DNA of 27,467 nt from Leptofilum sp041987425 (lineage in GTDB: Bacteria; Chloroflexota; Anaerolineae; Promineifilales; Promineifilaceae), in NCBI GenBank assembly GCA_041987425.1, contig JBHIWP010000036.1:1-27467 (forward strand), given 5' to 3'. The stretch's first letter is position 1. The number at the start of each line of letters is the position of its first letter. The position numbers and the translations under genes are program-made. Below, in pieces: positions 1-6,652 of the stretch. A model generated the notes under the pieces. It searched no databases. It saw only the letters and a list, made by a program, of their open reading frames with translations, and was not told where the DNA came from.

Positions 1-111
1 GTTATTCGCTGGGTCTACACGGGCGAGCCGGAACCCCAGCGCATTATGGATTCTTTGCTTCCGGTATTGTTGAGGAGTGTGGGATTTGAAAGACGAGAAA
101 ATAGAGATTAG
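1..111 (+). CDS. C-terminal end of an unidentified upstream gene (partial)
   Basis: An open frame enters from the left edge and runs 36 codons to a TAG at 109-111. The visible residues include WVYTGEPEPQR and LLPVLLRSVGFERR, which look like a normal soluble C-terminus, but I do not recognise the family. The last codons and the stop lie in repeat-like sequence (GATTAGCGATTGGAGATTGG) that also forms the beginning of menF, so the two genes overlap by about 26 bp. The overlap suggests that this gene is upstream in the same transcription unit as menF. It may not be a real gene; the fragment is too short to be certain. Confidence 0.4.
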   Translation, partial: VIRWVYTGEPEPQRIMDSLLPVLLRSVGFERRENRD

Positions 112-1522
112 CGATTGGAGATTGGAAGAAGATAGAGCTCCGGACTCCAGGCTCCAGTCTGCCGCAAACGGCCGTCTCATCTCAGTCTCCATGCCAGCGC
201 CAGGGGTGGATACGGCCGTTTTCCTCCAACAGGCACTGGGTCAGGAACGGTTTTTCTGGTCCGAAGCCAACGGCGGTCTAACGCTGGCTGGCTTCGGCAT
301 TGCCGCCGATCTGTTTGCCTGGGGGCACGAGCGCTTCACGCAGATCCAGCAGCAAGCACGAAACCTGTTCGGTAGCGCAGTGGTTTACAATGGCAACCAG
401 CCTTTGGCCGGGCCCCGCCTCTTCGGCGGCTTCGCCTTCAGCGAAAATTTCACTCCGGACAATACCTGGTCGATCCACTATCCAGCCCAGTTCATTCTGC
501 CCCACTACCAGCTATCCCAACAAAACGGCGAAAGCTGGCTCACGCTCAACGTCGTCCTGCCTGAAGATGAATCGCCCGAGCCGCTCTTGCCCGAACTCAA
601 AGCCGCACTGGCTGCAAGGCTGGAAGCGATTTTGACGCAAGGGCGCAAAGAGGCAAAGAAAGGCAAAAAGGATCTTGAAAAGCGAAAGCCTGAAACAATT
701 GATTATCCCATGTCTTACGCAGACTGGGAAGCGATGATCTGCCACGCCACGCAGACAATGCGCAGCGGGCCGTTGAACAAGGCCGTGCTCTCCCGCGTCT
801 GCGAGATTCGCTATGCGCAAAAGGTGGACGTCGATGGCGCGCTGGATTACCTGAACGAGCAGTACCCAGACTGCTATCGCTTTTTGTTCGAACCACGACC
901 GTTTCATGCCTTTTATGGTGCTACCCCCGAGCTCATTGTGGGCGTGAACGGTCGTTCCCTGCACACCATGGGGCTGGCTGGCTCAATCGGTCGGGGCAAA
1001 TCCCCGGCTGAAGATGCTGCCCTGGCCCAAGAACTGCTCAACTCCGCCAAAAACCAACATGAGCACGGCCTCGTTGTTGAATCTATACGGCGGCGGCTGG
1101 CGCCATTAAGCAACCAGCTAACCATTCCAGACCAGCCCAGCGTCCTCCAACTGGGCTACATTCAGCATCTGTTCACCCCCATTCAAGCAACCCTGCGGCG
1201 CGCCGAGGGCGTTCTGCCCATTCTGCAAAATCTGCACCCCACCCCGGCGCTGGGCGGCCAACCGCGCGAGCTGGCCATCCCCTTCATCGGCAAGGCCGAA
1301 CCCGTGCCGCGCGGCTGGTACGGTGCGCCTGTCGGCTGGCTGGACCACAATCTCGACGGCGCGTTTAGCGTCGCCATTCGCTCGGCCATCGCCCAGGACC
1401 GCCGCGTCTGGCTCTATTCCGGCGCAGGCATCGTCGCCGACTCCGACCCACAAGCCGAGTGGGAAGAAACGGAGTTGAAGTTTCGGCCGATGCTGGAAGC
1501 TCTGGGAATTGTGAATGGTTAA
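86..1522 (+). CDS. menF: isochorismate synthase MenF
   Basis: This enzyme converts chorismate to isochorismate, the first committed step of classical menaquinone synthesis. The C-terminal chorismate-binding domain is clear: NKAVLSRVCEIRY with the general-base lysine, GATPELIVGVNGRSL, the GLAGSIGRG loop, NQHEHGLVVESI, LHPTPALGG and GAGIVADSDPQAEWEE. Length of about 478 residues is normal for MenF/EntC proteins with a full N-terminal domain. The menD and menE genes downstream favour menaquinone over siderophore synthesis. The start is uncertain. GAGGAG at 72-77 is well spaced (8 nt) for TTG at 86; GTG at 77 abuts the same element; ATG at 191 lies just before family-like sequence but has no ribosome site. 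Residues 4-28 and about 183-199 (KEAKKGKKDLEKRK) are repeat-derived and probably not part of the ancestral fold. Confidence 0.92.
   Translation: MKDEKIEISDWRLEEDRAPDSRLQSAANGRLISVSMPAPGVDTAVFLQQALGQERFFWSEANGGLTLAGFGIAADLFAWGHERFTQIQQQARNLFGSAVVYNGNQPLAGPRLFGGFAFSENFTPDNTWSIHYPAQFILPHYQLSQQNGESWLTLNVVLPEDESPEPLLPELKAALAARLEAILTQGRKEAKKGKKDLEKRKPETIDYPMSYADWEAMICHATQTMRSGPLNKAVLSRVCEIRYAQKVDVDGALDYLNEQYPDCYRFLFEPRPFHAFYGATPELIVGVNGRSLHTMGLAGSIGRGKSPAEDAALAQELLNSAKNQHEHGLVVESIRRRLAPLSNQLTIPDQPSVLQLGYIQHLFTPIQATLRRAEGVLPILQNLHPTPALGGQPRELAIPFIGKAEPVPRGWYGAPVGWLDHNLDGAFSVAIRSAIAQDRRVWLYSGAGIVADSDPQAEWEETELKFRPMLEALGIVNG
95..168 (+). repeat. repeat-derived N-terminal segment of menF
   Basis: The segment holds short tandem elements: GATTAGCGATTGGAGATTGG, then GACTCCAGGCTCCAG. 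They encode residues 4-28 of the predicted protein, charged and low in complexity, immediately before recognisable MenF sequence (GRLISVSMPAPG). It resembles the intergenic repeats of this genome rather than protein-coding sequence. Confidence 0.55.
634..682 (+). repeat. in-frame GCGCAAAG-type repeat inside menF
   Basis: The run GACGCAAGGGCGCAAAGAGG continues as AGGCAAAGAAAGGCAAAAAGG. It is the same family as CGCAAAGACGCAAAGGCGC at 3481 inside menD. It encodes a lysine-rich linker between the N-terminal domain and the start of the chorismate-binding domain (PMSYADWEAMI), and it keeps the frame. Confidence 0.6.
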
Positions 1523-1546
1523 TTGTAAATTGTTAATGGTTAATGA
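1511..1546 (+). repeat. AT-rich TTAATGGTTAAT repeat, left flank of the four-helix-bundle gene
   Basis: The repeat starts inside the last codons of menF and supplies its TAA stop. Its reverse complement (CATTAACCATTAACAATTTAC...) closely matches the copies at 1939-1980 and 4882-4921, so this copy is inverted relative to the one on the other side of the small gene. Confidence 0.65.
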
Positions 1547-1566
1547 AATTGAAGGAGATTCTAAAG

Positions 1567-1935
1567 GTGGCTAGAGGACAAGACATAGAAGACAGATTGA
1601 TTGCGTTTGCGGTGAGAATTGTGACGCTTTGTGATAATTTGCCAAGTTCACGCACCGGGAACCATTTTGCCGGACAGTTACTTCGCAGCGGCACTGCACC
1701 TGCTGCCCACTATGCCGAAGCCCGAAACGCAGAAAGCAACCGAGATTTCATTCACAAAATGAAACTGGGCTTGAAAGAGATGAACGAATCCAGAATCTGG
1801 CTCTGTATTTTAATGGAAGCCAAAATCATGTCTGCGCCTCGACTTAAGGAACTATATCAAGAATGCAGAGAACTGTGCCGAATTTTTGGAGCCAGCATTA
1901 GCACTGCAAAGGCGAAACGAGCTGCAAATAAATGA
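1567..1935 (+). CDS. four-helix-bundle protein (S23/IVS-type, TIGR02436-like)
   Basis: The product is about 122 residues and matches the small four-helix-bundle proteins first seen in 23S rRNA intervening sequences, related in fold to the Avd accessory protein of diversity-generating retroelements. Typical elements are IEDRLIAFAVRIV, the RTGNHFAGQLLRSGTAPAAHY block, AEARNAESNRDFIHKMK and the GLKEMNESRIWL helix. The function of the family is unknown. I chose GTG at 1567 because AAGGAG at 1552-1557 lies 9 nt upstream; ATG at 1543 is also in frame but lies in repeat sequence with no ribosome site. Its stop overlaps the menD ATG (ATGA). It has no known role in menaquinone synthesis and is flanked by inverted copies of an AT-rich repeat, which suggests it arrived as a cassette. 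Confidence 0.85.
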   Translation: MARGQDIEDRLIAFAVRIVTLCDNLPSSRTGNHFAGQLLRSGTAPAAHYAEARNAESNRDFIHKMKLGLKEMNESRIWLCILMEAKIMSAPRLKELYQECRELCRIFGASISTAKAKRAANK

Positions 1936-3863
1936 CCAGTAACCATTTACCATTAACAATTAACCATTTACCATTAAAAAATCCCAATTTGCGATTGGCG
2001 GCAATCTTCGTGGACGGCCTTGTACGCGCGGGGTTAACGGCCGTTGTCATTTCCCCGGGATCGCGCTCTACGCCGCTGACGCTGGCATTTGAGGCACATC
2101 CTCAGATTGAAACATATGTGCATCTAGATGAGCGGGGCGCGGGCTTTTTTGCACTGGGTCTGGCAACTGCTTGCGATAAACCGGTGGCGCTGGTGTGTAC
2201 CTCAGGAACGGCCGTAGCCAACTACCTGCCCGCCATCGTCGAAGCACAGATGAGTCAGGTGCCGCTGCTCGTGCTGACAGGCGACCGCCCGCATGAGCTG
2301 CGCCACAGCGGAGCCAACCAGACCATTGACCAGGTAAAGATTTTTGGCGAGCAGGTACTCTGGTCCGTAGACATGCTGCTGCCAGAGGCCGATCCGCCGG
2401 AAGTGGCTCTAAGGCACGCACACACGACGGCCGTTCGCGCCTACGCCACCGCTAACGGCCTGCGTAAAGGGCCGGTGCACGTCAATTTTCCCTTTCGCAA
2501 ACCGCTGGAGCCGGAAAGCAAAGAGCAGTATTTGGAAATCAGTAAACAGTATTCAGTAGTCAGTAATCAGTTCACAATTCATAATTCACAATTCACTATT
2601 CACAATTCTGAGCGCGGCGTTCTGCTGCCAACTTCTGATCAGCTGGCGTGGCTAACGACCGTATTCAGCCAACTACCACATGGCCTCATCGTTTGCGGCC
2701 CTCGCTGCCCCGGCGGCGATTTTCCGCAAGCAGTCATAGAATTGGCAGAGCATAGTGGCTACCCTATCCTGGCTGATCCTCTTTCTGGGGTTCGATTTAT
2801 TAACCGCGGCGAGGCAGAGAGCGCGGAGAAAAAAGAATCTATTCAATCTGCGAAATCTGTTGATAAAACAATTATCAGCGGTTACGAGACTTTTTTGCAG
2901 CGCGATCCTGGCTGGCCGGAACCGGAAATTATTGTGCGCTTTGGCGCGGTGCCTACCAGCAAATGGCTTAACGCCTACCTGGACAAAATCGAACCGGCAG
3001 TGCGGCTGCACATCCGCGAAAGTGGCGTCTGGGCCGACGACAGCCACCGCACGACGCATTTTTTGCAGCTAAACGAAACGGCCGTTTGCCAACAGCTGCT
3101 TCAGGCACTGCCAAAACGGGATAACAACGCCTGGCTGGATACCATAGGCCACACCGAGCAGGCCACCCAAAATGCGTTGCAGGCGACCCTGGCCGATAGA
3201 TTTTTCGACGGTGCGATTGTGGCCGACATTGCGGAACTGATCCCCCAAGGCAACCTTTTGTTCATGGGCAACAGCTCCCCCATTCGGCATTTGGACCAAT
3301 ACGGCCGTGCCCGGGCCAGACAGATCACCGCCTACGCCAACCGCGGCGCCAGCGGCATCGATGGCAACCTGGCCACCGCCCTGGGAATGTACGCCGCCAG
3401 TGGTCAGCCGCTTGTGGCCGTTGTGGGTGACATCACCTTCTTTCACGACATGAACAGTTTGCTCTTGATAAAAAGCTTAACGCAAAGACGCAAAGGCGCA
3501 GAGGAAAAAATTGTAGAAAACCCCGCGCTCTCCGCGCCTCCGCGGTTAGAAAAAAATCTTACCATTGTGCTGCTGCATAACGACGGCGGCAGCATTTTCA
3601 ACCGGCTGCCCATCGCCCAAATTGACCCGCCCTTTACCGAGCTGTTCCTCACGCCCCACGGTCTCGACTTTGAACCGGTTTGTCGCATGTTTGGCCTGGA
3701 CTATGTTCGCGCCGACAGCCGCAACGAATTCCGCACTGCTTTCCGTGCCAGCATGCAAGACAGCACACCACGCGTCATCGCAGTGCATACGGATAATCGG
3801 CAGGATGAAGCCATCCGGCGTGAGGTCAACCAGGCGGTGCTGGCTTCTGTGAGGAGTAATTGA
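1932..3863 (+). CDS. menD: SEPHCHC synthase MenD
   Basis: This thiamine-diphosphate enzyme joins isochorismate and 2-oxoglutarate to make 2-succinyl-5-enolpyruvyl-6-hydroxy-3-cyclohexene-1-carboxylate. Family marks are clear: VVISPGSRSTPLTLAF, HLDERGAGFFALG with the TPP-activating glutamate, CTSGTAVANYLPA, LTGDRPHELRHSGANQTIDQ, MGNSSPIRHLDQYG, NRGASGIDGNLATALG, the cofactor motif VVGDITFFHDMNSL and HNDGGSIFNRLP. The 643-residue length is well above the usual 550-580. The excess matches a repeat-derived N-terminus (residues 1-17) and three in-frame insertions at about residues 202-226, 290-313 and 516-542. The last insertion sits just after the cofactor motif. The ATG overlaps the preceding TGA, so translation is probably coupled. 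No frameshift or stop is present, so the protein is likely made. Activity with these insertions is untested. Confidence 0.95.
   Translation: MTSNHLPLTINHLPLKNPNLRLAAIFVDGLVRAGLTAVVISPGSRSTPLTLAFEAHPQIETYVHLDERGAGFFALGLATACDKPVALVCTSGTAVANYLPAIVEAQMSQVPLLVLTGDRPHELRHSGANQTIDQVKIFGEQVLWSVDMLLPEADPPEVALRHAHTTAVRAYATANGLRKGPVHVNFPFRKPLEPESKEQYLEISKQYSVVSNQFTIHNSQFTIHNSERGVLLPTSDQLAWLTTVFSQLPHGLIVCGPRCPGGDFPQAVIELAEHSGYPILADPLSGVRFINRGEAESAEKKESIQSAKSVDKTIISGYETFLQRDPGWPEPEIIVRFGAVPTSKWLNAYLDKIEPAVRLHIRESGVWADDSHRTTHFLQLNETAVCQQLLQALPKRDNNAWLDTIGHTEQATQNALQATLADRFFDGAIVADIAELIPQGNLLFMGNSSPIRHLDQYGRARARQITAYANRGASGIDGNLATALGMYAASGQPLVAVVGDITFFHDMNSLLLIKSLTQRRKGAEEKIVENPALSAPPRLEKNLTIVLLHNDGGSIFNRLPIAQIDPPFTELFLTPHGLDFEPVCRMFGLDYVRADSRNEFRTAFRASMQDSTPRVIAVHTDNRQDEAIRREVNQAVLASVRSN
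1939..1980 (+). repeat. AT-rich ACCATTTACCATTAA repeat encoding the MenD N-terminus
   Basis: The segment is built from CCATTTA/CCATTAA units (AACCATTTACCATTAACAAT and onwards). It is translated as residues 3-17 of MenD, ahead of family-like sequence NPNLRLAAIFVDG. It is inverted relative to the copy at 1511-1546 and has the same orientation as the one before menE (4882-4921). Confidence 0.7.
2537..2609 (+). repeat. composite repeat inserted in frame in menD (CAGTATTCAGT + ACAATTCAC units)
   Basis: Two units lie side by side: CAGTATTCAGTAGTCAGTAA, then TTCACAATTCATAATTCACA with a period near 9 bp. They encode QYSVVSNQFTIHNSQFTIHN in MenD. The same two units occur in the same order in menE at 5760-5850. 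MenD homologues have no such stretch here between the N-terminal and central domains. Confidence 0.8.
2800..2870 (+). repeat. composite GC-rich/ATCTGCG repeat inserted in frame in menD
   Basis: The left part (TTAACCGCGGCGAGGCAGAG) is the reverse complement of the family seen at 3520-3550. The right part (TCTATTCAATCTGCGAAATC) is nearly identical to the intergenic sequence at 6586-6616. It encodes EAESAEKKESIQSAKSVDK between SGVRF and GYETFLQRD, where normal MenD has only a short loop. Confidence 0.75.
3477..3557 (+). repeat. CGCAAAGACGCAAAGG repeat inserted in frame in menD
   Basis: The sequence starts AACGCAAAGACGCAAAGGCG and ends with CGCGCTCTCCGCGCC and CTCCGCGGTTAG. It encodes LTQRRKGAEEKIVENPALSA and PPRLEKN between the cofactor motif (GDITFFHDMNSLLL) and the strand TIVLLHNDGG, where MenD normally has about 8 residues. 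Confidence 0.8.
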
Positions 3864-3886
3864 GTAACTGGGTAATTTAGTAATTA
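3853..3886 (+). repeat. TAATTGAGTAACTGGGTAATT repeat downstream of menD
   Basis: The sequence GTAATTGAGTAACTGGGTAA forms the end of menD (including its TGA stop) and the spacer after it. A related array in the opposite orientation lies at 20313-20375. The insertion sequence has landed directly in this repeat. Confidence 0.6.
3881..3886. repeat. possible 6-bp target-site duplication, left copy
   Basis: TAATTA here and at 4870-4875 directly flank the ACCC...GGGT ends of the IS. The hexamer is its own reverse complement, so it could equally be an extension of the terminal inverted repeats. Confidence 0.5.
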
Positions 3887-4869
3887 ACCCGGTGTGCGGG
3901 TTTTAAACATTAACAAGTTCAGAAAAACGAAGTGGTGGCAAGCCTGTTTGCTGACAAAGCAACACGCCGAAGCAATGAGCCAGAATGAGACGCAGCCAAC
4001 GTGAACACAAATGCCACGCATCGCGCGCCCAGACGGCTTTTGCTTTCATGCGATGGACTAATTGGCCAAACACCGTTTCGATGCGATAGCGCTGATGCTT
4101 GAGCAAACGTGGCCAGGGCTGTTTCTCCCGCTTGGCTGATTTGTACGGCGCCAACAATCGCAAATGCTTTTCAGCCAGTCTGGCTTGTAGTTCCGGCTTC
4201 CAGTAGTTGCGGTCAGCCAGCACGACACCAGAGACACCCTGGAGCATAAGCTCTGCCGCTTCTGTGTCGTGGAGATTGGCTGGGAGCAAATCCAGGTCAC
4301 AGATGACACCGGGCCAGGCAATGCGTGCGTGGACTCGCAATCCGAAATAGGTTTGCCTGGCTACTTCATCATGACCATAGGCACTGACTTCCCGGAGACG
4401 CTTGCAGCGATTGGCCCGAGCAAAACGGCAGACAGGCAGGGGCATTGAATCCATGATGAACAGCTCTGGGTTATAGCTCAGCCATTGCAGGAGTTGGCGC
4501 CACAGCTGGACCTTCACCTACCAGAGATTGGCGCTTTGGCGCACGAAGGTTGTGCGATGAATTTGCGCCAGAGCTGGAAACCAGTGGCTGTAATGCTGTT
4601 GAAAGTAGAGAAACAATTTTTTGTCGGTGTCATGACCCAAAAAGCTGCCGACCACTTCGATTGTTAAGAGTTCGCTGTCACTGAGGGTTGGTTGGGGACC
4701 GCGACGCCTATATTTGGGTTGCGTGGCCAACCAATCATCTATGAGACAGTAAATGATGATGATAAACGTGTTAAGATTCATTTGGGTTTACTCCGTGACG
4801 CTGTGGTTTGGTCACTTTCAGTGTACGGAGTATTCCCTTTTTGTCACCCCGATAACTTGCACACGGGGT
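3887..4869 (-). mobile_element. IS982-family insertion sequence, 983 bp
   Basis: The element has imperfect terminal inverted repeats: ACCCGGTGTGCGGGTT on the left, and ACCCCGTGTGCAAGTT when the right end is read on the minus strand (13 of 16 match). TAATTA flanks both ends. It carries one transposase reading frame on the minus strand, opposite to the men genes, disrupted by an amber codon. The size and the ACCC ends are typical of IS982. It contains none of the ACGGCCGT octamers common elsewhere in the window, which fits recent arrival. It lies between menD and menE and could be polar on menE. The left end can also fold (AACCCG-GTGTG-CGGGTT followed by TT), a weak terminator-like structure just after menD. 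Confidence 0.88.
3903..4781 (-). pseudogene. IS982 transposase with one in-frame amber codon
   Basis: Read on the minus strand, an 87-residue part (MNLNTFIIIIYCLIDDWLAT... ending RQSANLW) is followed by TAG at 4518-4520, then continues in the same frame for 204 residues. Together they make the full length expected of an IS982 transposase (about 290 residues). The catalytic DDE region is in the downstream part: IMDSMPLPVCRFARANRC (first Asp), VLADRNYW (second Asp) and YRIETVFGQL (Glu). All catalytic residues are intact, so the single stop is the only visible lesion. It could be a recent mutation, a sequencing error, or a codon read through at low level. I could not tell which. Confidence 0.88.
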
Positions 4870-4875
4870 TAATTA
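4870..4875. repeat. possible 6-bp target-site duplication, right copy
   Basis: This TAATTA matches 3881-3886 and follows directly after the GGGGT right end of the IS. Confidence 0.5.
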
Positions 4876-4881
4876 AACAGT

Positions 4882-4921
4882 CCATTAAAAATTAACCATT
4901 TACAATTTACCATTAACCATT
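4882..4921 (+). repeat. AT-rich TTAACCATTTACAATTTACC repeat before menE
   Basis: It belongs to the same family and has the same orientation as 1939-1980, and is inverted to 1511-1546. It ends exactly at the menE ATG, so menE has repeat sequence instead of a recognisable ribosome-binding site. Confidence 0.7.
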
Positions 4922-6490
4922 ATGCACGATTGGCTACACGAGCAAGCGACCGTTTCTCCACAAAAACTGGCGCTCATGATTGATGCGCAGCGCTGGACCT
5001 ATTCTGAACTCAACCAGATGGTGGGCACTGTTTGCGGCCGTTTGCAGGCCGAGGGCATTCAGCATGGCGACATTGTCGCCGCTCTGCTGCCCAACGGCCT
5101 GCCCTATGTCTGCCTAATCCACGCTCTGGCCCGGCTGGGTGCCGTCCTCGTTCCGCTCAATACCCGCCTCACCCCAACCGAACTGCGCTGGCAGCTTGAA
5201 CACGTTGGGGCAAAATGGCTGATGGCCGACAAAGTCGACCCAGAATTATTAATTGAGAATTGTAAACAATTAATTGTGAATGAAAACTGGTTTCTCTCCG
5301 GAGCGTCCTTCACAATTCACAATTCACAATTTACACTTCATAATTACCAGGCCCTCGTTTTCACCTCCGGCACCTCCGGCAGGCCCAAAGCCGTGCCGCT
5401 CACCTTTGCCAATCATTTTTGGAGCGCCAACGCTTCGGCCTACAGGTTGGGAATTGACCCCAACGACCTCTGGCTGAGCGTCCTGCCGCTGTACCATGTG
5501 GGCGGGCTGTCGGTGCTGTTTCGCAGTGCTCTGTACGGCACGGCCGTTTCCCTGCACACCCGCTTCGACCTGCCAACCATTAACCATGACCTGGACACAA
5601 ACCCCATCACGCTGATCTCCCTGGTGCCCACCATGCTGCACCGCCTGCTGCAAAGCCGCACCGCCTGGTCCGCCAGCCTGCGCCTCATCTTGCTGGGCGG
5701 GGCCGCCGCCACGCCGGAGCTGGTGCAGCGGGCCAACGCGCTGCCAAGAACTGTAAGCGGTAATCAGTATTCAGTAATCGGTGAACAGTATTCAGTGCCC
5801 AGCGACGAGAACATTCACAATTCACAATTCACAATTCACAATTCACAATTGCCACTTGTGGCTCCCACCTACGGCCTCACCGAAGCCGCTTCGCAGGTAG
5901 CCACCATGCCGCCCGCCGACGCCGCCCGCAAGCCCGGCAGCGTGGGCAAGCCGCTCATGTTTACCAGCCTCAAAATTGTGGACGAAAATGGTGTAGAACG
6001 GCCGTCTGGCGAAGTTGGCGAAATTGTAGTGACGGGGCCAACGGTGATGGTGGGCTATTTTGAAGAGGTGGCAAGTGGCAAGTCGCAAGTGGCAAGTGAC
6101 CTGCAACCGGCAACCATTCACACCGGCGACCTGGGCTACCTGGATCCCGACGGCGATCTCTGGATTGTGCAGCGGCGCAGCGATTTGATTGTGAGCGGCG
6201 GCGAGAACGTCTACCCGGCGGAGGTGGAGGCAGTGCTGCGGCAGCATACGGCCGTAACCGAAGCCTGTGTCGTCGGTATACCGGATGCGGAATGGGGCCA
6301 GCGGGTGGTGGCAATGGTGCAGGTGGTGGAAGATACGGCCGTTTCAGCTGAGGAGCTTATCGCCTTTTGCCGCGACCATCTTGCTGGCTATAAAATCCCC
6401 CGCCATATCCGGCTGGTAAAGGAGCTTCCGTTAACGGCTTCGGGTAAAATTCACAGGAAAGCCGTCACCCAACAGATGGAATCTCCCTGA
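4922..6490 (+). CDS. menE: O-succinylbenzoate--CoA ligase MenE
   Basis: This acyl-adenylate-forming enzyme activates O-succinylbenzoate with ATP and CoA. Motifs in order: the P-loop VFTSGTSGRPKAVPLTFANH, LPLYHVGGLSVL, PTYGLTEAASQVATMP, HTGDLGYLDPDGDLWIVQRR, SGGENVYPAEVEAVLRQH and the C-terminal lysine region LPLTASGKIHRKAV. The assignment to MenE rather than another acyl-CoA ligase rests on the neighbouring menF and menD. At 522 residues it is longer than usual (450-490). Three in-frame repeat-derived segments explain the excess: residues about 108-142, 280-310 and 382-398. The ATG at 4922 has no Shine-Dalgarno site, because the 40 bp before it are repeat sequence. The IS upstream separates it from menD, and I see no convincing promoter in the gap. 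Confidence 0.9.
   Translation: MHDWLHEQATVSPQKLALMIDAQRWTYSELNQMVGTVCGRLQAEGIQHGDIVAALLPNGLPYVCLIHALARLGAVLVPLNTRLTPTELRWQLEHVGAKWLMADKVDPELLIENCKQLIVNENWFLSGASFTIHNSQFTLHNYQALVFTSGTSGRPKAVPLTFANHFWSANASAYRLGIDPNDLWLSVLPLYHVGGLSVLFRSALYGTAVSLHTRFDLPTINHDLDTNPITLISLVPTMLHRLLQSRTAWSASLRLILLGGAAATPELVQRANALPRTVSGNQYSVIGEQYSVPSDENIHNSQFTIHNSQLPLVAPTYGLTEAASQVATMPPADAARKPGSVGKPLMFTSLKIVDENGVERPSGEVGEIVVTGPTVMVGYFEEVASGKSQVASDLQPATIHTGDLGYLDPDGDLWIVQRRSDLIVSGGENVYPAEVEAVLRQHTAVTEACVVGIPDAEWGQRVVAMVQVVEDTAVSAEELIAFCRDHLAGYKIPRHIRLVKELPLTASGKIHRKAVTQQMESP
5243..5347 (+). repeat. inverted repeat cassette inserted in frame in menE
   Basis: Left units (AATTGTAAACAATTAATTGT, then GAATGAA) face right units (TTCACAATTCACAATTCACA) across a short core TGGTTTCTCTCCGGAGCGTC. 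AATTGTGAA at 5272-5280 can pair with TTCACAATT at 5309-5317. It is translated as part of MenE just before the P-loop (QALVFTSGTSG). The layout resembles a tiny MITE. Confidence 0.7.
5760..5850 (+). repeat. composite CAGTATTCAGT + ACAATTCAC repeat inserted in frame in menE
   Basis: It has the same two-part structure as 2537-2609 in menD. The second part is a near-perfect 9-bp tandem array of ACAATTCAC. It encodes NQYSVIGEQYSVPSDENIHN and QFTIHNSQ, placed before the conserved VAPTYGLTEAA motif. Confidence 0.8.
6067..6115 (+). repeat. GTGGCAAGTGGCAAGT tandem repeat inserted in frame in menE
   Basis: Ten-base units (GTGGCAAGTG, GCAAGTCGCAAGTGGCAAGT) followed by GACCTGCAACCGGCAACC encode VASGKSQVASDLQPAT. 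They lie between VMVGYFEE and HTGDLGY, normally joined by a short loop. Confidence 0.65.
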
Positions 6491-6652
6491 GAAACCAGTC
6501 AACAATTCAATAATAATAATGAAGCCAGGGTGAACGTCTTTTGAAACGTAGCAAAGAAAATAAGGTACAGATTGGCAGATAAAAATCTATTAAATCTGCG
6601 TAATCTGCTGATGCAATCTTACAAGCTAACATGATTGGGAGAATGAAACGCG
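6491..6652 (+). other. intergenic spacer menE-gpr with a dispersed repeat
   Basis: No gene was found in these 162 bp. The right half (6571-6620, AGATTGGCAGATAAAAATCT... and AATCTGCGTAATCTGCTGAT) is a dispersed repeat that matches the right part of the insertion in menD at 2836-2866. No clear terminator follows menE, and I could not define a promoter for the next gene. Confidence 0.55.

Noticed and set aside
4518..4520. Programmed frameshift in the IS transposase
   Set aside because: Both halves are in the same frame and separated by one TAG codon, so no frameshift is needed; a nonsense mutation or read-through explains it.
5812..5850. Short tandem array resembling a CRISPR or satellite
   Set aside because: Units are only about 9 bp with no unique spacers and lie inside the menE frame; this is a simple tandem repeat.
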